From NCBI GenBank assembly GCA_013180565.1, contig QBUN01000354.1, positions 1 through 10,315 on the forward strand: DNA of 10,315 nucleotides. The letters run 5' to 3'. Positions 1-7,534 of the stretch are shown here, piece after piece (within the stretch, counting starts at the first letter, position 1; each line of letters begins with the position of its first letter). Made by a program: the position numbers and the translations under genes. The stretch is from Candidatus Methanophaga sp. GoMg3.2 (GTDB taxonomy: Archaea; Halobacteriota; Syntropharchaeia; Alkanophagales; Methanospirareceae). The notes under the pieces were generated by a model. It searched no databases and was not told the DNA's origin. It worked only from the letters and a program-made list of their open reading frames with translations.

Positions 1-1020
1 GGACCTTCCAAGTCTGAGAACACTCTTTTCTCTGACCGACATCTTTTCCAATTGGTGAAATTCGCCATGTCTCTGCAGATAATCTATGAGCAAACCATGA
101 CGAAGACCCCTGTTGCTGACTACAATCTCATTGAGGGTAAACTCTTCCATCAATGTCTCAAGGATCACAGCACCCCCGATGATTATGTCTGCCCTATCAG
201 CGTTGATACCAGGAACCTCTTTTCTCTCTTCGAGCGTAAGTGAGCATAGTATAGAGATAACCGCCTTTAGATCTCTCCGCTCAAGTATGAGATCTCTTTT
301 CGAACCTCCTTTTTTGAACATCTTTCTTGCAATCTCTGCTAAATTGATGATTGTGCCAGAGCTCCCAATAGCAAGCTCTATATTCTCCTTATTCATGCGC
401 TCTATTGTCCTCAGCATCTTAATCCTGGCGTATCGTTTCATCTTTTCGTAGACAAACAACGATACCTGGCTTTCATCAGTATCTGAGAGAAACATTCTGC
501 TTAGTCTGATGGCACCAAGCTCTAGGGTGTCCAGATCATGGTATTGAAATTGATCCCCGGTTACTACCTCTGTACTGCCACCACCAATGTCGATGAAGAT
601 CGTTTTTTTATGCTCTATGTGCACTCCACTTGAGATGCCGAGGTATATGAGACGCGCTTCTTCGTTTCCTGATATAACCCTCACATCTAAACCTGTCTTT
701 CTCAGCTCTTCAAGAAATACAACCCTGTTCTTTGCTTCTCTTGTTGCGGATGTTGCAACTGCGACAATCTCATCTGCATTAAAGGCATTTGCGACTTCAA
801 CAAATTTTTTGCATACCAGACCAGCCCGCTTCATCGCTTTAACACGTAAACAGCCACTGCTGAAGACATACTCGCCCAGCCGGACAATCTCCCGCTCCTC
901 ACGTAAAATGGTGTACGTCTGATTCTGCTTAATTCGCACAACAGACATGCGTATCGAATTTGTTCCGAGATCAACAAAAGCAATAACCCGATCCTCTGAT
1001 CTCAATTCTTCTGACGCCAT
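1..1020 (-). CDS. ppx: Exopolyphosphatase, Ppx/GppA family (3' end cut by window edge)
   Basis: Exopolyphosphatase of the ASKHA (sugar kinase/actin-like) fold, expected to release terminal phosphates from polyphosphate, or possibly to hydrolyse pppGpp. I translated 340 codons from an ATG at 1020; the frame is open to base 1. Visible motifs are phosphate loop 1 DLGTNSIR (residues 17-24), SGNEEAR (117-123) with the expected catalytic Glu, phosphate loop 2 DIGGGSTEVV (144-153), the nucleotide-site loop GSSGT (219-223), and NADRADIIIGGA (273-284). The last residues, SVREKSVLRLG, resemble the start of the C-terminal HD part of bacterial Ppx, so the protein probably continues well past the window. 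The start lies inside the upstream gene with a 19-base overlap. The nearest purine-rich site, GGGAG at 1036-1040, is 15 bases away, so translational coupling is likely. Family is certain; polyphosphate over pppGpp as substrate is inferred from the neighbouring kinases. Confidence 0.93.
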   Translation of the reverse strand, partial: MASEELRSEDRVIAFVDLGTNSIRMSVVRIKQNQTYTILREEREIVRLGEYVFSSGCLRVKAMKRAGLVCKKFVEVANAFNADEIVAVATSATREAKNRVVFLEELRKTGLDVRVISGNEEARLIYLGISSGVHIEHKKTIFIDIGGGSTEVVTGDQFQYHDLDTLELGAIRLSRMFLSDTDESQVSLFVYEKMKRYARIKMLRTIERMNKENIELAIGSSGTIINLAEIARKMFKKGGSKRDLILERRDLKAVISILCSLTLEERKEVPGINADRADIIIGGAVILETLMEEFTLNEIVVSNRGLRHGLLIDYLQRHGEFHQLEKMSVREKSVLRLGRS

Positions 1021-2411
1021 TGTACGATAAGTTTTCTCCCGATAACGCTCTCGAATAGGTCCTTCTTTTTGAGGATCGACTCGCTCTCAAGGCTCGTATC
1101 GTCTGTAACAAAACAGTCCAGGATAACGCTATCTGATTCTATTTTCGGATCGATAGCCGTAACGACTGCGGCATGCGACGCATCCAGACCGTCAGCAATA
1201 CGTATAAATGATGCGAGAACTCTAACTTTCTCTTTGTTTTTCGGACTGAGAGCTGCAAAATGGAAATGACTATTTTTTGGATTTGCTTTTCGGTGGTATC
1301 GCGCAATACTGCCTATGAGGTACCGCTCATCAGAAGTGAACGGAAATTCTTGCTCGTTTAGTATAAGTTTCAGAGAGGATTTGTGGTGTCCTTTTGGACC
1401 CTGAGACCAGCCGATGTCGTGTAGAATTGCGGCACATTCCAGCCAGTAGCGTTCCTCTTCACCCAGTAAATGCAGATCGCTCAGTTTATCAAAGAGCTCA
1501 AGCGACAACCTTCTAACAGTATCAGAATGCTCCGGATCCGGATCATACTTTCTGGCAATCTCTCGTATCTGCTCCACTCTCTTTTCATACCCCTCTTCTT
1601 TTTTACCTCTCTTTTTCATCTTAGCCTCCCCTTCAAAGATAGTATCAAGCGAAACACCACGCAGAAGCATCTGTGCAAAGTTCTCCGGAAGCCCACTAGC
1701 TCGTATCGAATCTGCTGCTCCTTCTACATCGTAATCAAGTTTAATAAAATCGACGGAAAAGGAGTTGGAATTTAGGATGGCATAATTAGCCCTCCTGTCA
1801 CCATCATCCGGCCTTCCAACACTTCCCGGGTTTATGAACGTAACACCGTCCACCTCCCGTTTGAACTGACGATGCGAATGCCCCATGATAACAACGTCTG
1901 CACCGGCAGCAGAACCGAGCTCGCTCAGTCGCTCTTCCGAAGTGGAAGGTGTGAGTGGCTCTTCTTCCGATTCCGGGCTTCCATGTACCATCAACAGAGA
2001 TTTATCACCTATACTGATCCTCATCTCACGATCCAACGAGCGAAGAAATCGAATCGACGTTTCGGTTAGATTTTCACCTGCGAAATCAAAAGAGATCTGC
2101 TTCTGCTTCTTGATCTTACCTCCTTTCTTCTTTTTATCTTTTCTTAGCACCTTCAAATCGTAGTTACCGATAATGCTAAGGACATTCTCTGATGATAGTT
2201 TCTGAACCACCTCATCAGGAAATGCGCCATATCCAAGAAAATCGCCCGCGTTTAAAAAGAGCTCTGCGCCACGCCCTCTTGCATCCTCCATCACGGTATT
2301 TAATGCATGGAGGTTCGCGTGTACATCTGCGATGATCGCTATTTTTGGGTGCTCTCCTGCAGATATGATTAAAGATTTGATTTCTTTATACCCGTTCTCG
2401 TCCTTTTTCAC
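1002..2411 (-). CDS. Metallophosphoesterase (MJ0936/YfcE type) fused to a Ppx-type HD domain
   Basis: A 469-residue two-domain protein. Residues about 22-225 form a calcineurin-like phosphoesterase with the metal-ligand motifs DVH (29-31), GD (56-57), GNYD (82-85, where many family members have GNHD or GNCD), VHGSP (142-146), GHSH (177-180) and NPGSVGRP (194-201). Residues about 275-469 form an HD domain like domain III of Ppx/GppA: H295, LFDKL (306-310), AAILHDIG with HD at 331-332, HH at 342-343, RYHRK (371-375) and RIADGLD (404-410). Two lysine-rich stretches (about 90-105 and 264-272) mark an insertion and the linker. The start is GTG, chosen because GAGGTGA lies 7 bases upstream. It follows parA by 18 bases and overlaps ppx by 19. 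The likely role is phosphoester or polyphosphate/nucleotide hydrolysis, with the HD part binding polyphosphate or acting as a second phosphohydrolase. The substrate is not readable from the sequence. Confidence 0.9.
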   Translation of the reverse strand: MKKDENGYKEIKSLIISAGEHPKIAIIADVHANLHALNTVMEDARGRGAELFLNAGDFLGYGAFPDEVVQKLSSENVLSIIGNYDLKVLRKDKKKKGGKIKKQKQISFDFAGENLTETSIRFLRSLDREMRISIGDKSLLMVHGSPESEEEPLTPSTSEERLSELGSAAGADVVIMGHSHRQFKREVDGVTFINPGSVGRPDDGDRRANYAILNSNSFSVDFIKLDYDVEGAADSIRASGLPENFAQMLLRGVSLDTIFEGEAKMKKRGKKEEGYEKRVEQIREIARKYDPDPEHSDTVRRLSLELFDKLSDLHLLGEEERYWLECAAILHDIGWSQGPKGHHKSSLKLILNEQEFPFTSDERYLIGSIARYHRKANPKNSHFHFAALSPKNKEKVRVLASFIRIADGLDASHAAVVTAIDPKIESDSVILDCFVTDDTSLESESILKKKDLFESVIGRKLIVQWRQKN

Positions 2412-2418
2412 GTTCCTT

Positions 2419-2425
2419 TCACCTC
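2419..2425 (-). promoter_or_regulatory. Shine-Dalgarno site deciding a GTG start
   Basis: On the minus strand this reads GAGGTGA, a strong match to the archaeal anti-Shine-Dalgarno end of 16S rRNA. It lies 7 bases before the GTG at 2411-2409. It supports GTG initiation for the phosphoesterase-HD gene; no in-frame ATG near the N-terminus has a comparable site. Confidence 0.75.
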
Positions 2426-2429
2426 TAAT

Positions 2430-3176
2430 CTAAGTTCTATGGATAACTCCCTTTAGCTCGTTCCAGAGTTCTTCGAAAGAAGACGTGGCTTTTGAGGTTG
2501 GCTGCGTGCAGGCAATCGGCTGACGGTAAATACCCATCTTCTCGATGTCTGCGGCGTAGGGAACCTGGCATTTCAAGAAATGCCCGCTTTCTCCCATCTC
2601 CCTGATGACGTCCTTGTGTATCTTTTTCTGTTGTTCCACCATGGAAAAGAAAGGGATGATCCTGGTTTGGTCAAGTTTGGATTTATCGAAGAACTTCAGC
2701 AACTGCTCATAGGTAAGCTGAGAAAGGGGGGTGGGGACAAACGGTAGGATGATATAGTCAGCGGCAAAAAAGACGTTCTCTGAGAGCAGAGTGATGTTTG
2801 GAGGACAGTCAAGGAATATGAAGTCGTACTCATCTTCAAATGGAGTTAACAGCTCTTTGAGCCACTTCTTAGAACGTGCCCTGTTGCCGAGTGCGAGGTC
2901 GAGCTTTCGGTAGGAAAAGTCAGACGGAAGGAGGTTTAGGTTCTCGTAATCGCTCCCGCGTATGGCTCTGTCAACTTTCTTGCCACCTTTTAACAGAGTC
3001 TTAGAATTGAACTTCTTGGGTGCTCGTATCCGGAAATAGTACGAGGCCGAGCCCTGTGGGTCCAGATCGCAGAGCAATGTCTTGAACCTGTCACGAGAAG
3101 AGAAGTATGCAAGGTTGACCGCGGCAGCCGTTTTCCCGACTCCGCCTTTTATGCTGTAGAGTGCCAGAATCGTCAT
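2430..3176 (-). CDS. ParA/Soj-type partition ATPase in a polyphosphate operon
   Basis: A 248-residue P-loop ATPase of the ParA/MinD (SIMIBI) class. It has the deviant Walker A KGGVGKT (10-16) with the signature lysine K10, the A' motif DLDPQG (37-42) and Walker B FIFLDCPP (119-126). There is no N-terminal DNA-binding extension, so it is of the small type. No amphipathic MinD-like C-terminal tail is evident, since the protein ends soon after FEELWNELKGVIH. Small ParAs bind DNA nonspecifically as ATP dimers and move cargo through an adaptor that stimulates hydrolysis. Basic clusters near 52-70 and 98-107 could serve DNA binding, which is inference. No ParB gene or obvious parS repeats are visible. 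The gene starts 4 bases after the CHAD gene and precedes the phosphoesterase-HD gene by 18. Its context suggests polyphosphate granule positioning rather than chromosome or plasmid partition. The ATPase class is firm; the cargo is speculative. Confidence 0.92.
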   Translation of the reverse strand: MTILALYSIKGGVGKTAAAVNLAYFSSRDRFKTLLCDLDPQGSASYYFRIRAPKKFNSKTLLKGGKKVDRAIRGSDYENLNLLPSDFSYRKLDLALGNRARSKKWLKELLTPFEDEYDFIFLDCPPNITLLSENVFFAADYIILPFVPTPLSQLTYEQLLKFFDKSKLDQTRIIPFFSMVEQQKKIHKDVIREMGESGHFLKCQVPYAADIEKMGIYRQPIACTQPTSKATSSFEELWNELKGVIHRT

Positions 3177-3180
3177 TGTA

Positions 3181-4755
3181 TTATCCCTCCTTTGTGATTA
3201 ATGCGTCATCATCTTTAAAAAGCTGTTTAACGAGTTTTGTATTCTTCTTTTGACTGAAAAGCAGGAACTGATCTGAGAACTCAGCCCGCACGTGCTGCTG
3301 TCTCATGTTCAGATTCGTGATCAGCCCACCGATTGCAGCCGCAACGAGTATAGCACGATCTGATTCGGGCACGATCGTATCAAGGTACTCTTTCAATGTA
3401 CTCCGCTGAACCGAAAGGTCGTTAAACTCGCCCAGGTTGTCCTGAAATTGCTTCAGTTGCTTTGTCAGAAGTGTGATCTCATCCGCGGGGAATAGAGAGG
3501 CGAAGAACTCCATGAGATAACGCAGTTTCTTGCACTGTATCCGCAGGCGGTGAAGTTTCTCATCCGGCGAGTTGCTATCCATCTTCGCTCCATCCTTCAT
3601 GATCTTTTTGTACCGTCTCCATATGAAGGCTCGGGCAAGCGTTATCACTGGTTCTTCTGCGTTTATGGGCGTTCTGAGAGCCTCATGTGCCGCATCAGAA
3701 ACGAGGAATGCGTCCCAGTCGCTGACAAGCAGCCGGTAAAAATCGGAGCGCAGCACTTCAACAAATTTTCCGAGCTCGTTTTCACGTTCTTTCTCCAAAT
3801 CCATGAAAAACGGATCGAGACCAGATCTAAGATTTTCGGGTAGCATGGAAAGGTACTGCTCCTTATTGTGCAGGTACACGTCCAGGTCTCTTAGTTTGTT
3901 AGAATACTGCCCAAGTACCCGGAAATCCTGCTTGAATCGATCGAGTTCTGCCTCTGAAAACACGTCTTTTATCTGGCTCAGAGCAGAGCGTGTTCGACGC
4001 CCGGACACCCGGAAATCGTGGAGAAACTCGGTATCTATATCTCTGATGACTCCATCCTCGTTCTGTTTCATGACGTTTAACAAGTAGATCAGGATCTTCC
4101 TTGTGGCTGCACTACCGCCCATATCTCTCGTGAGGGCGACCTTAACTTTGGAGCTGTAGTCACCGGGTTTTATTCTGGTCTGCTTGCGCATCAGATCAAA
4201 TATATTCTCAGATGGCTCAGCCACTTTGAGCCGCCCTAAAAACTGATGGAAACCACGAAACTCATTCTCATATCCTCGGACCGGGTCCAACGTAACGGTG
4301 CGGATGGTTTCTGTAGAGGAGACATCTCCGTTTAGATTGAGCTCATCAAGATAGACCCGCAGTACCGTTTTTTCATCATTGTTCAGGATATGGAGCTTTT
4401 CGCTCCTCTGCACAAAGGATAAAAAGGGTAGAAGTGCCCTGACATCCAGGCAGTCCTTCAACTTCGTCTTCAGCTCACAATCAGGAAAGTCCCACCAGAA
4501 CCGTGCCTCTTCCTTATGCCGCCAATGGCATTCTGCTACCACTTCAAAGGATTTTAGGTCCTCAAGGTAAATTGTATCGTCCTGCTTCAAAAGAACGAAG
4601 TTCTCCTTGTAGAGTAACCAGTCAAAAGAATCAAAATAGCGCTTTCTCATGGTGGTGGGCGGGTCATGTACAATCTGGTAGGATTCCGATACCGTCTGGA
4701 TCAGATCCTGGTGAGTCCTGTCTTCAAGCAGCGTAAAAAATAGCCTCTTCCCCAT
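3181..4755 (-). CDS. CHAD-domain protein with degenerate CYTH-like N-terminus
   Basis: A 524-residue protein. Residues about 205-510 form a CHAD domain, an alpha-helical, positively charged fold known to bind polyphosphate and go to polyphosphate granules. Its two paired motifs are visible: FLHDFRVSGRRTRSAL (244-259) and LHRLRIQCKKLRYLMEFF (401-418), with conserved H246, R249, R253, H402, K409, K410 and R412. Residues 1-200 look like a worn CYTH domain: RKRYFDSFDWLLYKENFVLLKQ-like strands (from about 37) resemble the YFD...LR region, but the N-terminal ExExK metal motif is absent, so catalysis is unlikely. CYTH-CHAD fusions are a known architecture. An AGAGG at 4766-4770 lies 10 bases before the ATG. 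The gene follows ppk1 by 21 bases and precedes the ParA gene by 4. It likely binds polyphosphate and may recruit other operon proteins to granules. The CHAD call is strong; the CYTH-like part is moderate. Confidence 0.9.
   Translation of the reverse strand: MGKRLFFTLLEDRTHQDLIQTVSESYQIVHDPPTTMRKRYFDSFDWLLYKENFVLLKQDDTIYLEDLKSFEVVAECHWRHKEEARFWWDFPDCELKTKLKDCLDVRALLPFLSFVQRSEKLHILNNDEKTVLRVYLDELNLNGDVSSTETIRTVTLDPVRGYENEFRGFHQFLGRLKVAEPSENIFDLMRKQTRIKPGDYSSKVKVALTRDMGGSAATRKILIYLLNVMKQNEDGVIRDIDTEFLHDFRVSGRRTRSALSQIKDVFSEAELDRFKQDFRVLGQYSNKLRDLDVYLHNKEQYLSMLPENLRSGLDPFFMDLEKERENELGKFVEVLRSDFYRLLVSDWDAFLVSDAAHEALRTPINAEEPVITLARAFIWRRYKKIMKDGAKMDSNSPDEKLHRLRIQCKKLRYLMEFFASLFPADEITLLTKQLKQFQDNLGEFNDLSVQRSTLKEYLDTIVPESDRAILVAAAIGGLITNLNMRQQHVRAEFSDQFLLFSQKKNTKLVKQLFKDDDALITKEG
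3186..3190 (-). promoter_or_regulatory. Shine-Dalgarno site for the parA-like gene
   Basis: GGAGG on the minus strand, 9 bases before the ATG at 3176. It lies inside the last codons of the CHAD gene, whose stop is at 3181-3183. This fixes the ParA start and implies that both genes share one transcript. Confidence 0.8.
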
Positions 4756-4776
4756 TTCTATCTTTCCTCTTGAACA

Positions 4777-6924
4777 TCATGAGTCACCATGCCAGATTCC
4801 TCTGTTATCTATCAACCATGTCTGCGAGTTCAAACTCGCCTCTTCAGGAGCAGGAGTTATGCGCTCATAAGTACCATCAGATAAAAGCCTTCTTGCTTTT
4901 ACGTTATCCTTCAGGTGAGCATTCAGCATATCCTCGATTATTATTCCTTTTAGTTTAGGATCGGGCACGACAAGGAGTACTTCTATCCTTCTCTTGATGT
5001 TTCTTGGCATCATGTCAGCACTGCCTATCAAAACGTTATCACTTCCTCCGTTTCTGAAGTAATATATCCTTGCATGTTCAAGGAATCGCCCAATTATCGA
5101 GGTTACCGTTATATTCTCACTCACGCCTTTTAGACCTGGTCTCAGAGCGCACAGACCACGCACGTTTAGTTCGATTTTCACACCCGCTATAGAAGCTCGA
5201 TAGAGAGCCTGAATTATGCCCTTATCAATAAGACCGTTGAGTTTTAAGGCTATGTAGCCATCTCCTGTCAATTTATGTGCCTCTATCTCTCTGTCGATAC
5301 GTTTAATAACCTCTGTTCTGAGTGTCGCCGGAGCAACCACGAGCCGATTATAGTCACTCGTCTGTGAATAGCCGGTGAGGAAGTTGAAGAGCTCAGTAAG
5401 TTCTGCTCCGACCTCGAGATTGCAGGTTAGATAAACGAGGTCCGCATAGATTGTTGAAGTAACTGCATTAAGGTTTCCGGTACTTATAAGCGAATAACGC
5501 ATGATCTTATCACCTTGTTTTCTCACGATAAGAAGTATCTTTGAATGCACCTTGAGATCCTCAAGCCCATAAACCACATGTACGCCCTCTTCCTCCAGAA
5601 CCTTTGCCCAATGTATATTTGCCACCTCATCAAATTTCGCCTTCAACTCTACAAGTACAGCCACATCTTTACCGTTCACTCTTGCACGCAATAGAGCATC
5701 TATAACCGGTGATTTTTTATCGATCCGGTAGATCGTGGTCTTAATAGCTAAAACATCCGGGTCTTCTGCTGCCTGGTTAAGCAGGTTCACTAACACATTG
5801 AAACTATCATAAGGGCAATAAAAGACCCAATCTCGCTTTTCTATCGCAAAAAAGATGTCTTGACCCACACAAAAAGCAGGAGGGAGGTATGGTAAAAAGG
5901 GAGTATCCTTAAGATCCGGTCTATCAATATCAAGAAACTGCCAGAAATCCGCGATCGCGAGTGGCAGATCAACATCATATACAAGATCGTTAGTAAGCCC
6001 GAGGTTACAAAAAAAGAGGTTCTTCAAATCATCAGGCATTGATTTATCGGTCTCCAGCCTTATAGGAAAACCGATCCTCCTTGACTCTATACCTACCTCC
6101 ATAGCGGTTAGAAGATCCGGTGCAAGATCATTTGAGATCTTTATCTCTGCATTTCTTGTTATTCTGAATGGGTAAGAGGCAATAATCTCCAAGCCTGGAA
6201 ATAACTTATCTATCTCTGATGCAATGATATCCTCTATGAAGACAAAATTACGCTCTCTTTTCAGTTCGATTTTGTTCTTAGATTTTTTTCCTTTATCTGG
6301 TAGCTCAATCAGTCTTGGAAAGAGATTAGTTGGTATTTTAACCCGAGCATACTTCTCATTGTTCTCGGGATCACGGACGATTACAGCAAGGTTAATGCTG
6401 AGATTTGAGATGAAAGGGAAAGGGTGTGCAAAATCCATAGCAAGAGGCGTAAGTGTCGGAAAGATAGAATCATCAAAGTAGCTTCTGATAAAATTGCGTT
6501 GATTTTTATCAAGGTCTTCAACCTTTTTAATCACTATTCCTTCGTTCAATAACTCTGGAATTAGCTCGGCCTTCCATGATTTTGAGTATCTCTTCAGAAG
6601 CTTTTTAACCTCCTTTCTTATGGCAACAAGCTGTTCCTGTGGTGTCATGCCATCGGGTGGTGCTTTGAGAGCGCCTTCTAACAACTGCTGCTTCAAACCT
6701 GAAACCCGCACCATAAAAAATTCATCGAGGTTGCCACCGCATATAGCAAGGAACTTAATCCGCTCTAACAGCGGGTGTGTTCGGTCATTTGCCTCCTCAA
6801 AGATCCGCTCATTCACTTTTAGCCAGCTCAGTTCTCTGTTAATATATAGTGCGGGATCATCAAGCAGTTTCGTCTCCTCTTCTGAGGCAACGATCTGTTC
6901 CATGCTATCAATACTATCACTCAT
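4777..6924 (-). CDS. ppk1: Polyphosphate kinase 1
   Basis: A full-length PPK1 (715 residues, within the usual 680-740). It reversibly transfers the ATP gamma-phosphate to a growing polyphosphate chain through a phosphohistidine intermediate. The N-terminal domain motif is LYINRELSWLKVNERIF (26-42), followed by GNLDEFFMVRVSGLKQQ (64-80). The catalytic core shows DPDVLAIKTTIYR (388-400), VELKAKFDE (425-433) and VHSKI with the expected phosphoacceptor H460. It also has STGNLN (481-486), the second conserved His H617 in HARIYYF, and IGSADMMPRN (633-642). A lysine-rich loop lies at about 211-225. The ATG at 6924 follows the CYTH stop by 16 bases. An AGGAG at 6938-6942 overlaps that stop codon but sits 13 bases from the ATG, longer than ideal; M8 is an alternative start. 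All key residues that I can check are present, so the enzyme should be active. Confidence 0.97.
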   Translation of the reverse strand: MSDSIDSMEQIVASEEETKLLDDPALYINRELSWLKVNERIFEEANDRTHPLLERIKFLAICGGNLDEFFMVRVSGLKQQLLEGALKAPPDGMTPQEQLVAIRKEVKKLLKRYSKSWKAELIPELLNEGIVIKKVEDLDKNQRNFIRSYFDDSIFPTLTPLAMDFAHPFPFISNLSINLAVIVRDPENNEKYARVKIPTNLFPRLIELPDKGKKSKNKIELKRERNFVFIEDIIASEIDKLFPGLEIIASYPFRITRNAEIKISNDLAPDLLTAMEVGIESRRIGFPIRLETDKSMPDDLKNLFFCNLGLTNDLVYDVDLPLAIADFWQFLDIDRPDLKDTPFLPYLPPAFCVGQDIFFAIEKRDWVFYCPYDSFNVLVNLLNQAAEDPDVLAIKTTIYRIDKKSPVIDALLRARVNGKDVAVLVELKAKFDEVANIHWAKVLEEEGVHVVYGLEDLKVHSKILLIVRKQGDKIMRYSLISTGNLNAVTSTIYADLVYLTCNLEVGAELTELFNFLTGYSQTSDYNRLVVAPATLRTEVIKRIDREIEAHKLTGDGYIALKLNGLIDKGIIQALYRASIAGVKIELNVRGLCALRPGLKGVSENITVTSIIGRFLEHARIYYFRNGGSDNVLIGSADMMPRNIKRRIEVLLVVPDPKLKGIIIEDMLNAHLKDNVKARRLLSDGTYERITPAPEEASLNSQTWLIDNRGIWHGDS

Positions 6925-6940
6925 AATGTACCATATTCTC

Positions 6941-7489
6941 CTAAGTATACTTTAACCTTTTCTCATCAAGAATCATCTCCAGGTATGATTTTTTGCTTAT
7001 CACCTCGGATGAAAGTTTGAGGTCATTAAGAAGCATAAAAATCTCTTTCTTCTTCTTCATATATTCCGCATCATTGCTTGCTTTTCCTTCTACTTCTATG
7101 AATTCGCCCAAGTCCTCCACATCATCCAGTGTTACAATTAAATCACCAAGAAGGTACGTCTTCCTCTGTTTTTTTACCTCGCATAGCACATAAAAACCAA
7201 GTTCAGCGAGTATTTTTCGCACTTCTCTGGCTGATTCTATCCCTATCTCTATTTCCTCCCGGCTTGTCGTCTCATCATCTTTTTTAGGTCCCTTGTAAGT
7301 TAAGCGGTACTTACCATCTGCATCTCTGACCCGAAGAGCACCCCCGTTCCTGAAAATCTGTATATTAGGATGGTCAAAATAAAGATCTAGCTCTGTCTTC
7401 TCGCCCTTATACATACCTTTAAGCCCTTTTAGCCGCTCCTCCATCTGCTCAATATTGTTTATCTTAAGCTTTGTTTCTACTTCTATCAT
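6941..7489 (-). CDS. CYTH triphosphate-tunnel protein (CyaB/thiamine-triphosphatase-like)
   Basis: A stand-alone CYTH domain of 182 residues from the start I prefer (the open frame begins four codons earlier, at 7501). It has the signature ExExK (E3, E5, K7), LRVR (52-55), LTYKGP (63-68), EEIEI (78-82), KQRKTY (107-112), VTLDDVEDLGEFIEVEG (about 119-135) and SYLEM (168-172). The fold is an eight-stranded tunnel that binds triphosphate with divalent metals. Members include class IV adenylyl cyclases, thiamine triphosphatases and inorganic triphosphatases. Next to ppk1, a CHAD gene and ppx, hydrolysis of tripolyphosphate or short polyphosphate is more plausible than cAMP synthesis, but sequence alone cannot decide. 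The 7489 start matches the usual family N-terminus MIEVE and lies about 26 bases from a TATA-like box. No Shine-Dalgarno site is visible at either start. ppk1 follows after 16 bases. Confidence 0.87.
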   Translation of the reverse strand: MIEVETKLKINNIEQMEERLKGLKGMYKGEKTELDLYFDHPNIQIFRNGGALRVRDADGKYRLTYKGPKKDDETTSREEIEIGIESAREVRKILAELGFYVLCEVKKQRKTYLLGDLIVTLDDVEDLGEFIEVEGKASNDAEYMKKKKEIFMLLNDLKLSSEVISKKSYLEMILDEKRLKYT

Positions 7490-7511
7490 CAATAATACCA
7501 TTATTTTTACG

Positions 7512-7519
7512 TTATTAAG
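7512..7519 (-). promoter_or_regulatory. Possible TATA-like box for the CYTH-ppk1-CHAD-parA operon
   Basis: The minus strand reads an A-rich run followed by CTTAATAA in the 33-base gap between ppk2 and the CYTH gene. A transcript starting about 26 bases on would begin near 7490, at the ATG at 7489, giving a leaderless mRNA. That fits the missing Shine-Dalgarno site. The match to a consensus TATA box is weak. Confidence 0.35.
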
Positions 7520-7534
7520 TTTTTTTTGTTTGTG

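Noticed and set aside
52..922. Plus-strand open frames of 63-112 codons over the ppx region
   Set aside because: The minus strand encodes a continuous Ppx with all family motifs here. The plus-strand frames are antisense shadows with no recognisable domain or good start site.
2430..3176. ParA as evidence of a plasmid or chromosome partition locus or replication origin
   Set aside because: No ParB, no parS-like repeats and no replication genes are visible, and the flanks are wholly polyphosphate genes.
7502..7534. T-run in the plus strand between ppk2 and the CYTH gene as a terminator
   Set aside because: All genes run on the minus strand, where this is an A-run. An archaeal terminator needs a T-run in the coding sense, so it cannot end the ppk2 transcript.
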